The position numbers and the translations under genes were made by a program. This document shows positions 34,572 through 42,014 of a stretch of DNA of 56,278 bases, in pieces. The notes under the pieces are model-generated. The model saw only the letters and a program-made list of their open reading frames with translations, ran no database searches and was not told the origin of the DNA. Numbering within the stretch: the stretch's first letter is position 1; every line of letters starts with the position of its first letter. Source of the stretch: DASQGA01 sp963722715 (GTDB lineage: Bacteria; Actinomycetota; Thermoleophilia; Gaiellales; Gaiellaceae). The stretch is from positions 1-56,278 of the forward strand of contig CAVROA010000006.1 in assembly GCA_963722715.1 (NCBI GenBank), in the 5' to 3' direction.

Positions 34572-35773
34572 GGCCGCTCGCGGATCTCCGTGTCCTGTCG
34601 CTGGAGCAGTTCGGCGCCGGACCCTTCGCAACGATGCAGCTCGCTGATCTCGGAGCGGACGTGATCAAGATCGAGGACCCGGCCGTCGGCGGCGACGTCG
34701 GTAGAGCCGTGCCTCCATATCAGGAGGACGGAAGCTCGCTCTTCTTCGAGAGCTTCAACCGGAACAAGCGCAGCATCGCGCTCGACCTCCGGCAAGCGGC
34801 CGGCCGTGCCGTCTTCGAGGATCTCGCCCGCGAATCCGACGCCGTCTTCTCGAACCTTCGAGGCGACGGGCCGGCGAAGCTCGGCCTCCGCTACGACGAC
34901 CTGAAGCACGTCAACGAACGCATCGTCTGCGTCTCGCTCTCGGGCTTCGGCACGACTGGGCCTCGCGCCGCGGAGGGAGCGTACGACGCAACCGTGCAGG
35001 GGCTCGCCGGCTGGATGGCGGTGACCGGCGGCCCTTCGGAGCCCCCGACCAAGAGCGGGCTCTCGCTCGTGGACTTCTCCGCCGGCTACCTGGCGACCGT
35101 CGCGATCCTCGGCGGTGTCTGGCAGGCGCGTCGTGACGGCGTGGGCTGCGACGCCGACCTCTCGCTCTTCGAGACTGCGCTCGGCCTCCTGACCTATATG
35201 GCGACCTGGTCCGCTTCGCGCGGCTGGGAGCCGCGTCGGATGCAGAACTCGAGCCACCAGACGCTGGTGCCGTTCCAGGCATTCGAGGCGGCGGACGGGT
35301 GGCTCGTGGTCGCCTGCCCGAAGGAGACGCTCTGGCGCTCCCTCTGCGACGTGCTTGGCGAGACCGCTCTCGCCGACGACGAGCGCTTCGCCGGGCTCGC
35401 GGCGCGCGACGCGAACCGTGACGTCCTCCTCCCCAGGCTCGAGGCAGCGTTCGCCCGGCGACCCGTCGCCGAGTGGATCGAGCAGCTGACAGCGCGCGGG
35501 GTCCCGTGCGCGCCGGTGAACGGCGTCGCCGAGGCGCTCGCGGACCCGCAGGCGCTCGCTCGCGAGGCCGTCGTCGGCTACGACCATCCGGTGCTCGGCG
35601 ACGTACGGACCGTCGCCACCCCCTTGCGCTTCAGCACGAGCGAGTCGCCACTCGAGCGGGGGCCGTTCCTCGGCGAGCACACAACCCCGATCCTGACCGA
35701 CCTCTGCGGCTACTCGGAGGACCGAATCGAGGAGCTGGGGAAACTGGGCGTCTTCGGCGAGGCGGCCAAATGA
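34568..35773 (+). CDS. CaiB/BaiF class III CoA-transferase
   Basis: 401 residues. PLADLRVLSLEQFGAGPFAT, LADLGADVIKIEDPAVGGDV (with the catalytic Asp region) and FFESFNRNKRSIALDLRQAA are hallmark sequences of class III CoA-transferases. It moves CoA between two carboxylic acids. GTG start overlaps the CitE-like stop and its own stop overlaps the MaoC start (ATGA), so lyase, transferase and hydratase are translationally coupled. Confidence 0.9.
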   Translation: MRPLADLRVLSLEQFGAGPFATMQLADLGADVIKIEDPAVGGDVGRAVPPYQEDGSSLFFESFNRNKRSIALDLRQAAGRAVFEDLARESDAVFSNLRGDGPAKLGLRYDDLKHVNERIVCVSLSGFGTTGPRAAEGAYDATVQGLAGWMAVTGGPSEPPTKSGLSLVDFSAGYLATVAILGGVWQARRDGVGCDADLSLFETALGLLTYMATWSASRGWEPRRMQNSSHQTLVPFQAFEAADGWLVVACPKETLWRSLCDVLGETALADDERFAGLAARDANRDVLLPRLEAAFARRPVAEWIEQLTARGVPCAPVNGVAEALADPQALAREAVVGYDHPVLGDVRTVATPLRFSTSESPLERGPFLGEHTTPILTDLCGYSEDRIEELGKLGVFGEAAK

Positions 35774-36279
35774 GCAAGGAGTGGCGCGGTCGCTTCTACG
35801 AGGACTTCACAGCCGGAGACGTCTACCGGAGTTGGCTCGGCCGCACCGTCACCGAGGCCGACAACGTCTGGTTCACGAACATGACGATGAACACGAACCA
35901 GATGCACTTCAACCGGGTCTGGGCAGAGCGAACGGAGTTCGGGCAGCCGCTCGTCGTCTCCACGTTCACACTCGCGCTCGTCCTCGGCCTTGCCGTCAGG
36001 GACACGTCCGAGAACGCGGCCGCCAACCTGGGCTGGAGCGACATCAAGCTGCCGAAGCCCGTGTTCGTCGGCGACACGCTGTGGGCCGAGAGCGAGGTCC
36101 TCGCCGCGCGCGAGTCGAAGAGCCGGCCCTCTTGCGGGATCGTCGAGATCCGGACGCGCGGCATCAACCAGCGCCGGGAGGTCGTGATCGAGTTCACCCG
36201 CTCGTTCATGGTCTTCAAGCGCGACGCACCCGAAATCGCGGACATCTTTCCCGCCACGACCGAGGACTGGACCGTCTGA
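35770..36279 (+). CDS. MaoC family enoyl-CoA hydratase-like protein
   Basis: 169 residues. MSKEWRGRFYEDFTAGDVYR and TVTEADNVWFTNMTMNTNQM give the hot-dog fold with the MaoC-type Asp, though the usual His position (here N/Q-rich TNQMHFN) should be checked. IKLPKPVFVGDTLWAESEVL is canonical. It resembles the mesaconyl-CoA/itaconyl-CoA hydratase subgroup by its association with CitE-like and CoA-transferase genes. ATG overlaps the CoA-transferase stop. Confidence 0.85.
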   Translation: MSKEWRGRFYEDFTAGDVYRSWLGRTVTEADNVWFTNMTMNTNQMHFNRVWAERTEFGQPLVVSTFTLALVLGLAVRDTSENAAANLGWSDIKLPKPVFVGDTLWAESEVLAARESKSRPSCGIVEIRTRGINQRREVVIEFTRSFMVFKRDAPEIADIFPATTEDWTV

Positions 36280-36282
36280 TCC

Positions 36283-37095
36283 TCAGCCCTCGCCGCCGGG
36301 CAAGAGGGCGCCCTCGGCCCGCTCGAGGCCCGCGGTCACACCGCCGTCGACGAGGAGCGGCTGGCCGGTGACGAAGCTCGCAGCGTCGGAGCAGAGCCAG
36401 GTGACAGCCTGCGCGACCTCATTCGGCTGCCCGAGCCGCTTCAGTGGAACCTGGCTTGCCAGCGCCTCGCGCACTGCCGGATCAGACGCCGGCAACGGGC
36501 CCTGGTCCATCACCATCGGCGTCTCGATCCAGGCAGGGCAGACCGCGTTGACCCGGATCCCGTAGGTCGCGTACTCGAGCGCCGCCGTCCGCGTCAGCCC
36601 GACGACCCCGTGCTTCGCAGCGTTGTAAGCGGTCAGGTTCGGATAACCGATCACGCCGACGAGCGACGCTGCGTTCACGATCGCGCCCGAGCCCTGGGCG
36701 ACCATCTGGCGAAGCTCATGCTTCATGCAGAGGAAGACGCCCGTCAGGTTGACGGCGATCACGCGATCCCACGCCTCCTCGTCGTAGTCCGCAAGCGGCG
36801 CGCTCGCGCCCCCGATGCCCGCGTTGTTGTAGGCGCAATCGAGCCGGCCGAACCGCTCGACGCACTCCCGGACGAGCGCCGCCACCTGGTCGGTCGCCGC
36901 CACGTCGCAGCGAACGAAGACGGCCGTCCCACCGCGCTCGCGGACGAGCCGCTCGGTCTCCGGCCCACCCTCCTCGTCGACATCCGCGAGCACGAGCGTC
37001 GCCCCCTCGTCGGCGAAGAGGAGCGCCGTCGACCGCCCGATGCCGGAGGCGGCACCGGTGATGAGGGCGATCTTGCCGTCCAGGAGCCCGCTCAT
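36283..37095 (-). CDS. SDR family oxidoreductase
   Basis: 270 residues. ALITGAASGIGRSTALLFAD, NNAGIGGASAPL, catalytic Ser in IVNAASLVGVIGY, YNAAK and LLVDGGVTAG are all present, a classical NAD(H)-type SDR. Last gene of the five-gene minus-strand operon that starts with E1 alpha; it overlaps the preceding SDR by 4 nt. A 3-hydroxyacyl or secondary alcohol substrate is plausible. Confidence 0.85.
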   Translation of the reverse strand: MSGLLDGKIALITGAASGIGRSTALLFADEGATLVLADVDEEGGPETERLVRERGGTAVFVRCDVAATDQVAALVRECVERFGRLDCAYNNAGIGGASAPLADYDEEAWDRVIAVNLTGVFLCMKHELRQMVAQGSGAIVNAASLVGVIGYPNLTAYNAAKHGVVGLTRTAALEYATYGIRVNAVCPAWIETPMVMDQGPLPASDPAVREALASQVPLKRLGQPNEVAQAVTWLCSDAASFVTGQPLLVDGGVTAGLERAEGALLPGGEG

Positions 37096-37874
37096 CCGCT
37101 GAGCTCACCGCCGTCCAGGACCAGCGCCACCCCGGAGACGTAGCCGGCCTGCGAGGAGGCGAGGTAGACGAAGGCGTTCGCGACGTCTTCCGGCGCTGCG
37201 GTCCGGTGAACGGGAACGGTGGCCTGGATCCGCTCGTCGGCCTGCGCCTCGTCCACACCCCAGAGCCTCGCCCGCTCCCGGACGAGCTCGCGGTACATCT
37301 CCGTCTCGGTGACGCCGGGGGCAACGGCGCAGACACGGATCCCGTCAGGGGCGAGCTCCTGCGCGAGCGACTCGACGAGCCCGACGAGGGCGAACTTCGA
37401 GGCACAGTAGGCGCTCATTTCGGGATAGCCGTGCACGCCTGCCTGCGAGGCGGTGCAGAGGAGAACGCCTCCACCGGCCGCGCGCAGGTGCGGCGCCGCG
37501 TGCTTCAGCGTCGCAAAGGTGCCGAGGACGTTGACGCGGAGCGTGCGCTCGACCTCGGCCAGGGTCAGCTCGTCGATGGAGCCGACCGTGAGGACCCCCG
37601 CATTCGCCAGGGCGATGTCGAGCCCACCGAGCCGGTCGGCGGCGGCGGCCAGGGAACGCTCGACGGATGCCTCCTCGGTGACGTCCAGCGCCTCGCCCTG
37701 CGCGTCGTGACCTGCCTCGCGCAGCGCCGCTGCCGCGACCTCGACGGCGCCGCCGTCAACGTCGGTGAGTACGACCCGCGCACCCTCCTCGCAGAAGCGG
37801 CGCGCCGTCGCCTCTCCGATTCCCCGCGCCGCGCCGGTCAGAAAGGCACGCTTGCCCTCGAGCAGTCGCGTCAC
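37092..37874 (-). CDS. SDR family oxidoreductase
   Basis: 260 residues. AFLTGAARGIGEATARRFCE, ANAGVLTVGSIDE, LLCTASQAGVHGY with catalytic Ser, YCASK and LVLDGGELSG. GTG start overlaps the lipoyl-domain stop (GTGA), and the stop overlaps the next SDR start by 4 nt. Substrate unknown; the operon context suggests an alcohol or acetoin-like compound upstream of the oxoacid dehydrogenase. Confidence 0.85.
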   Translation of the reverse strand: MTRLLEGKRAFLTGAARGIGEATARRFCEEGARVVLTDVDGGAVEVAAAALREAGHDAQGEALDVTEEASVERSLAAAADRLGGLDIALANAGVLTVGSIDELTLAEVERTLRVNVLGTFATLKHAAPHLRAAGGGVLLCTASQAGVHGYPEMSAYCASKFALVGLVESLAQELAPDGIRVCAVAPGVTETEMYRELVRERARLWGVDEAQADERIQATVPVHRTAAPEDVANAFVYLASSQAGYVSGVALVLDGGELSG

Positions 37875-38119
37875 GAGGCGGGCTCGATCAGGCCGAGGGT
37901 GGCACCGACCGGTGCGTCCTCGTCGACGGCGACAAGGACCTCCTTGAGCACGCCCGAGACCGGCGCCTCGATCTCCAGCTCGACCTTGTCGGTCTCGATC
38001 GCGACGACAGGCTCTCCCTTCTCGACGTGCTCCCCGGGCGACTTGCGCCAGGCGACGACGGTCGCCTCGACCATGTTCATTCCTTCCTTCGGGAGGACGA
38101 TCGGCGTCGGGTCAGCCAC
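37871..38119 (-). CDS. Stand-alone lipoyl (biotinyl-like) domain protein
   Basis: 82 residues, a single lipoyl domain: PIVLPKEGMNMVEATVVAW, the modified lysine in ETDKVELEIEAP and GVLKEVLVAVDEDAPVGATL. E2 proteins normally continue into a peripheral-subunit-binding and a catalytic domain of ~400 residues; here the frame ends after the lipoyl domain. It overlaps the E1 beta stop by 8 nt. It would accept the acyl group from E1, but the acyltransferase must come from elsewhere. Confidence 0.8.
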   Translation of the reverse strand: MADPTPIVLPKEGMNMVEATVVAWRKSPGEHVEKGEPVVAIETDKVELEIEAPVSGVLKEVLVAVDEDAPVGATLGLIEPAS

Positions 38120-39098
38120 GAACCGTCTCCCGTACCACAGCTGCGATGTCGTCCTCACCCGGGATGACAGCCTGCTCCAGGTTCGGAGCAAACGGGATCG
38201 GCACGTCCGGGACGGCGAGTCGGCGGATGCCGGTCCGGAGCGACCCAAAAGCCCGTTCGGCCAGCCCGGCGGCGATCTCGGAGGCGACGGAGCAGGTGAG
38301 CCGGCTCTCGTCGACGACGACGGCGCGCCCGGTCTTCTCGACCGACGCGAGCATGGCGTCCCAGGGCATCGGGCTCAGGCTGCAGACGTCGACGACCTCG
38401 ACCGAGATGCCCTCCGCTTCGAGACTGCGGGCGGCCGCCCTGGCGCGGTGGGCCATCATGCCGGTGGCGAAGACCGAGACGTCGCTCCCGACAGGATCGA
38501 CCTGGGCTTCCCCGAGACCGAGCGGCTCGGGGGAGACGCTGCCACGCGTCGCCGCCAGGGCCGGGTGGTGGAGGACGACGACCGGATCGTCGCTCTCGAC
38601 GGCGGCGCGCATGAGCCAGAAAGCCTGGTGCGGGGTCGACGGAAAGGCGACGCGGAGCCCGCCGGCTTGAAGGAAGAGCGCCGACGGAACCTCCGAGTGC
38701 TGGGCGGCGTTCGAGCCCGCCGCGCCCGCCGAGCCGATGACGACGAGCGGGACGGCGAGTTGGCCGCCTGTCATGTAGCGGAGCCGTCCGGCCTGGTTCA
38801 CGAGCTGGTCGAAGGCGACGTAGGCGAAGCTGGAAAACATGATGTCCACGACCGGGCGAAGGCCGCCCACGGCAGCGCCCACGGCAGCTCCCACGAACGC
38901 GGCCTCCGAGATGGGGCAGTCCACGACCCGCTCCGGGCCGAACTCGTCCGCGAGCCCGCGGGTCGGGCCCATGACGCCGATGCGTACGTCCTCGCCCCAG
39001 ACGACGACGCTCGGGTCGTCCCGCATGCACTGCGCGATCGCGTCGGCGAGCGCGGGCGCAAGCCGCTTCGCCTCCGACGGAGCATCGACGACGCTCAC
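38112..39098 (-). CDS. 2-oxoacid dehydrogenase E1 beta subunit
   Basis: 328 residues. VVVWGEDVRIGVMGPTRGLA, CPISEAAFVGAAVGAAVGG and the transketolase C-terminal segment VFATGMMAHRARAAARSLEA with VVDVCSLSPMPWD are typical of the beta subunit of pyruvate/branched-chain/acetoin dehydrogenases. With E1 alpha it decarboxylates a 2-oxoacid (or acetoin) using thiamine diphosphate. GTG start overlaps the E1 alpha stop by 4 nt. Confidence 0.88.
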   Translation of the reverse strand: MSVVDAPSEAKRLAPALADAIAQCMRDDPSVVVWGEDVRIGVMGPTRGLADEFGPERVVDCPISEAAFVGAAVGAAVGGLRPVVDIMFSSFAYVAFDQLVNQAGRLRYMTGGQLAVPLVVIGSAGAAGSNAAQHSEVPSALFLQAGGLRVAFPSTPHQAFWLMRAAVESDDPVVVLHHPALAATRGSVSPEPLGLGEAQVDPVGSDVSVFATGMMAHRARAAARSLEAEGISVEVVDVCSLSPMPWDAMLASVEKTGRAVVVDESRLTCSVASEIAAGLAERAFGSLRTGIRRLAVPDVPIPFAPNLEQAVIPGEDDIAAVVRETVRG

Positions 39099-40058
39099 GC
39101 GAACACGTCCTCGAACGCGCGGCTCGTCTCCGGTTCAGGCTCTGCGCGCGCCGCAGCGAGCGACTCCGCCACGAGCGCACGCTCCTCCAGCTCGATCTCG
39201 CTCCGGAGCCCGGCCGCATCCAGGCCCGCGGCGGCCATCGCCTGCTCGAGCCGGTCGATGGGATCGGGAGGGCTCGGCTGCTCGCGGTAGGGCCGCGCAT
39301 AGCTCTCCTCCCCCTCGTGGTGCCCGCGCCAGCGGTTCGTTCGGCACTCGATGAACGCCGGGCCGCCGCCGTTCCGCGCCCGGGTCAGCGCCTCGTCGGC
39401 GGCCCGGTGCACGGCGACCACATCGTCTCCGTCGACCGCCTCGGCAGGCAGGCCGAAGACGGCCGCGCGGGCGAAGATGCTTCCACCCGCCGTGACCGCG
39501 TCCGTCGGCGTGAACTCCGTGTAGCCGTTGTTCTCGCAGACGAACAGGACCGGTACCTGCCACAGCGCCGCCAGGTTCAGCGATTCGAAGAGCACGCCCT
39601 GGTTGGCGGCCCCGTCCCCGAAGAATGCGACCGCGACCGAGTCCTTCCCGAGCCTCTGCGCTGCGAGCGCGAGCCCGACCGCGTGCGCGAATGCCGCCGC
39701 CCACGATCCCGTTTGCGCCGACCGCGCCCTCGCTGAACGAGCTCACGTGCATGGAGCCGCCCTTGCCGCCGCAGTAGCCGCCCGCCCGGCCGAGGATCTC
39801 GGCGTACATGCGCCGTGGCTCGAGCCCACGGGCGAGCATGTGATGGTGGCCGCGGTGCGTCGACGTGATCTGGTCGCCCGCCCGGAGGGACGAGCAAATG
39901 CCGACGGCCGTCGCCTCCTGGCCGATCGAGAGGTGGACGACGCCCACGAGCTCGCCGCTCCGGTGCAGGTCGGCCAGCGTCTCCTCGAAGCGTCGGATCC
40001 GCACCATCGTCCGGAGCCACTCGGCGCCGCGCTTCTCGAGAACGCTCTCGCGGCTCAC
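39095..40058 (-). CDS. 2-oxoacid dehydrogenase E1 alpha subunit, one frameshift
   Basis: About 320 residues when corrected. RIRRFEETLADLHRSGELVG, HLSIGQEATAVGICSSLRAG, THRGHHHMLARG and GGKGGSMHVSSFSEG precede a break at about 39694-39702. Removing one base restores GAAFAHAVGLALAAQRLGK and the thiamine-diphosphate motif GDGAANQG, then VCENNGYTEFTP. First gene of the operon; GTG at 40058 preceded by GGGAGGATGGGGGC. In M. tuberculosis a comparable bkdA-bkdB pair lies beside citE and MaoC genes, which favours a branched-chain oxoacid role, but acetoin is possible. Confidence 0.82.
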
Positions 40059-40137
40059 GCCCCCATCCTCCCGTACGCCGAGAGGCCGTGCAACGCTCTC
40101 CGTGAGCAGGCCAGCCGCTCCGGCGGTAATGGTCGGC

Positions 40138-41529
40138 TCAGCCGGACCCGACTGCGCCCTCGGCGAGCGGTGGGATGTTCTGGTTGCGGTGCAGGACGTT
40201 GTTCGGGTCGTATCGCAACTTTAGGACCTGAAGTCGCTCGAACGCCTCGGGGCCGAAGGCGGCACGCACCCGCTCGATCGGCTCGTCGGCCTGCATGTAG
40301 TTGACGTAGCCGCCGCCGAACGACCACGGCTCGACGGTCGCAGCCGTGTCGCGCGCCCACTCGATGGATTCCTGGTCGAGCTCGGCGCCCTGCCAGACTG
40401 CCTGCGCGCTGACGTTGAACGCTGCTTGCCGAAAGCCGACCACCCCCGTGGAGGCGTCGGCGTCCTTCGGCGCCCCGTGCAGGGATTCGATCAGGATTCC
40501 TCCCGGCGGCCGACCCAGCGCGACGATCCGTTCGAGCAGCTCGTCCAGCAGCTCGTCCGAAAGCTCGCGCACAAAATGGCCTTTCCAGTAGTGCCGGTAT
40601 TCGCCGTACGCCGAGTCGATCACGCGCTGCTGGTCGAGGAAGGTGTGCGCGCGGAGGCCGTCGTCGACGAGCCCCGGTGCCGAGCGAAGCGCGCGCAGCT
40701 CTTGGGAATCTCCGTCCGAGCTCGTTGAGCACGGCACGACGATCAAGACGGGCGCCAGCAACTCGTCGACGGTCAGCGTCGCCTGGCAGCTGAGGTCGCG
40801 CGGAGAGCTTGCGGCGACGTCACGGAAGCGGCGCAGGGCCTCGCGGACGTGCTTGCCGCCGTACGTAAGTGCACCGCCGACGACCCGATCGAGCGGATGC
40901 AGGCGGAACTCCAATCGCGTCGCGACGCCGAAGTTACCTCCTGCGCCCCGGAGTCCCCAAAGCAGCTCTGCGTTCTCCTCCTGCGTCGCCCGGATCACCG
41001 CCCCGTCCGGAGTGACGAGCTCTGCTCCGACGAGGTTGTCGCAGGTCAGGCCGTGCTGCGCGGTCAGGTGGCCGATGCCGCCGCCGAGGGTGAGGCCGCA
41101 CACCCCGGTAGACCCAACGACGCCCCCTGGAGTAACGAGACCGAACGCTTGCGCCGGGGCATCGAAGTCGAGCCAGGTCGCGCCGCCGTCCGCGAGGGCG
41201 ACGCGCGTGTCAGCCTGCACCTCGACCCGTCGCATCGAGGAGAGGTCGATCACAAGTCCGCCGTCAGACACGCAGTGTCCGGCGGGATTGTGCCCGCCGC
41301 CGCGCACGGCCACCTCCAGCTCGTGCGCCCGTGCGAAATCGAACGCGGTCGCCACATCTTCGGCCCCCGCACAGCGCGCGATCACCGCAGGCCGGCGGTC
41401 GACGAGAGCGTTGAAACAGCGGCGCGCCGCGTCGTATTCGGCGTCGGCGGGCCCGAGTACGGAGCCGGCCAGCGAGCGCCGCAGTTCGGCCAGGTTCTCG
41501 TCGTCGACGCCTGTCTCGCGAGGGGTCAT
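40138..41529 (-). CDS. FAD-binding oxidase (berberine bridge enzyme-like)
   Basis: 463 residues. The PCMH-type FAD domain has VIARCAGAEDVATAFDFARA, the covalent-flavin His in VRGGGHNPAGH and GSTGVCGLTLGGGIGHL; the BBE C-terminus is YDPNNVLHRNQNI. It oxidises an alcohol, amine or sugar with oxygen as acceptor. ATG at 41529 overlaps the stop of a 31-residue ORF (ATGA). The 79 bp after its end hold only the E1 alpha promoter region. Confidence 0.85.
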   Translation of the reverse strand: MTPRETGVDDENLAELRRSLAGSVLGPADAEYDAARRCFNALVDRRPAVIARCAGAEDVATAFDFARAHELEVAVRGGGHNPAGHCVSDGGLVIDLSSMRRVEVQADTRVALADGGATWLDFDAPAQAFGLVTPGGVVGSTGVCGLTLGGGIGHLTAQHGLTCDNLVGAELVTPDGAVIRATQEENAELLWGLRGAGGNFGVATRLEFRLHPLDRVVGGALTYGGKHVREALRRFRDVAASSPRDLSCQATLTVDELLAPVLIVVPCSTSSDGDSQELRALRSAPGLVDDGLRAHTFLDQQRVIDSAYGEYRHYWKGHFVRELSDELLDELLERIVALGRPPGGILIESLHGAPKDADASTGVVGFRQAAFNVSAQAVWQGAELDQESIEWARDTAATVEPWSFGGGYVNYMQADEPIERVRAAFGPEAFERLQVLKLRYDPNNVLHRNQNIPPLAEGAVGSG

Positions 41530-41621
41530 TTCCCGACGCAGTACTTGAGATGGGTGACGCCGGGCGCCGCGACGACGCGCGTGCACTCGAACCCGATCTC
41601 CGTTCTAGTGTGGACCTTCAT
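41526..41621 (-). CDS. 31-residue ORF coupled to the flavin oxidase gene
   Basis: MKVHTRTEIGFECTRVVAAP, then GVTHLKYCVGK, ending in a TGA that overlaps the oxidase ATG (ATGA). The composition is protein-like, with two cysteines and a conserved-looking end. The overlap suggests either a real small protein or a leader peptide that controls oxidase translation. No recognised family. Confidence 0.4.
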   Translation of the reverse strand: MKVHTRTEIGFECTRVVAAPGVTHLKYCVGK

Positions 41622-41713
41622 GCCTGCTAAGACCGCCGGGCGCGGCAAAACTCATCGTTCCAGCATCTCTCCTTGAGCGCCGCGGCCGAGCAGCGCTCGG
41701 AATAGACAGAGAG

Positions 41714-41773
41714 AATCAGCGCCAGGGGCTGAATCCGTTCGAGCGCTCTTGAACCGACGCCTTCGCAAGCCGG
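41714..41773. repeat. 60-bp direct repeat, distal copy
   Basis: Matches 41955-42014 with two mismatches. The proximal copy encodes the last 19 residues and stop of the dimethylformamidase-like protein; this copy is a non-coding duplicate 241 bp downstream. Confidence 0.75.
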
Positions 41774-41900
41774 GGGGACATGGTTCCGTCGGCAGTCGAC
41801 CATCTTCCGAAAAGTTGGTTTAGCTCGATCGGAACCCGGTTATCTTCGTCTCCCGACTACGCGCTGGCCGTCGGGACACGGGCCAGCCGTCCGGGGTCCG

Positions 41901-41940
41901 GGGGAGGCGCCGCCAAGTGGCGAGGGGGCTGCGCCTCCCC
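41901..41940. terminator. Hairpin after the dimethylformamidase-like gene
   Basis: GGGGAGGCGC pairs with GCGCCTCCCC around a 20-nt loop. On the plus strand it is followed by TTTCT. It lies between the two 60-bp repeats, 17 bp after the gene stop on the minus strand. Confidence 0.5.
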
Positions 41941-41954
41941 TTTCTGAAGGGACG

Positions 41955-42014
41955 AATCAGCGCCAGGGGCTGAGTCCGTTCGAGCGCTGTTGAACCGACG
42001 CCTTCGCAAGCCGG
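41955..42014. repeat. 60-bp direct repeat, proximal copy
   Basis: Covers the stop codon and final codons (KASVQQRSNGLSPWR) of the gene at 41957-44327. Confidence 0.75.

Noticed and set aside
32492..35773. A single 1093-residue plus-strand open frame
   Set aside because: Its first third is antisense to the acyl-CoA dehydrogenase gene. It runs by chance into the frame of the broken CitE-like gene and then into the CoA-transferase, so it is not a fusion protein.
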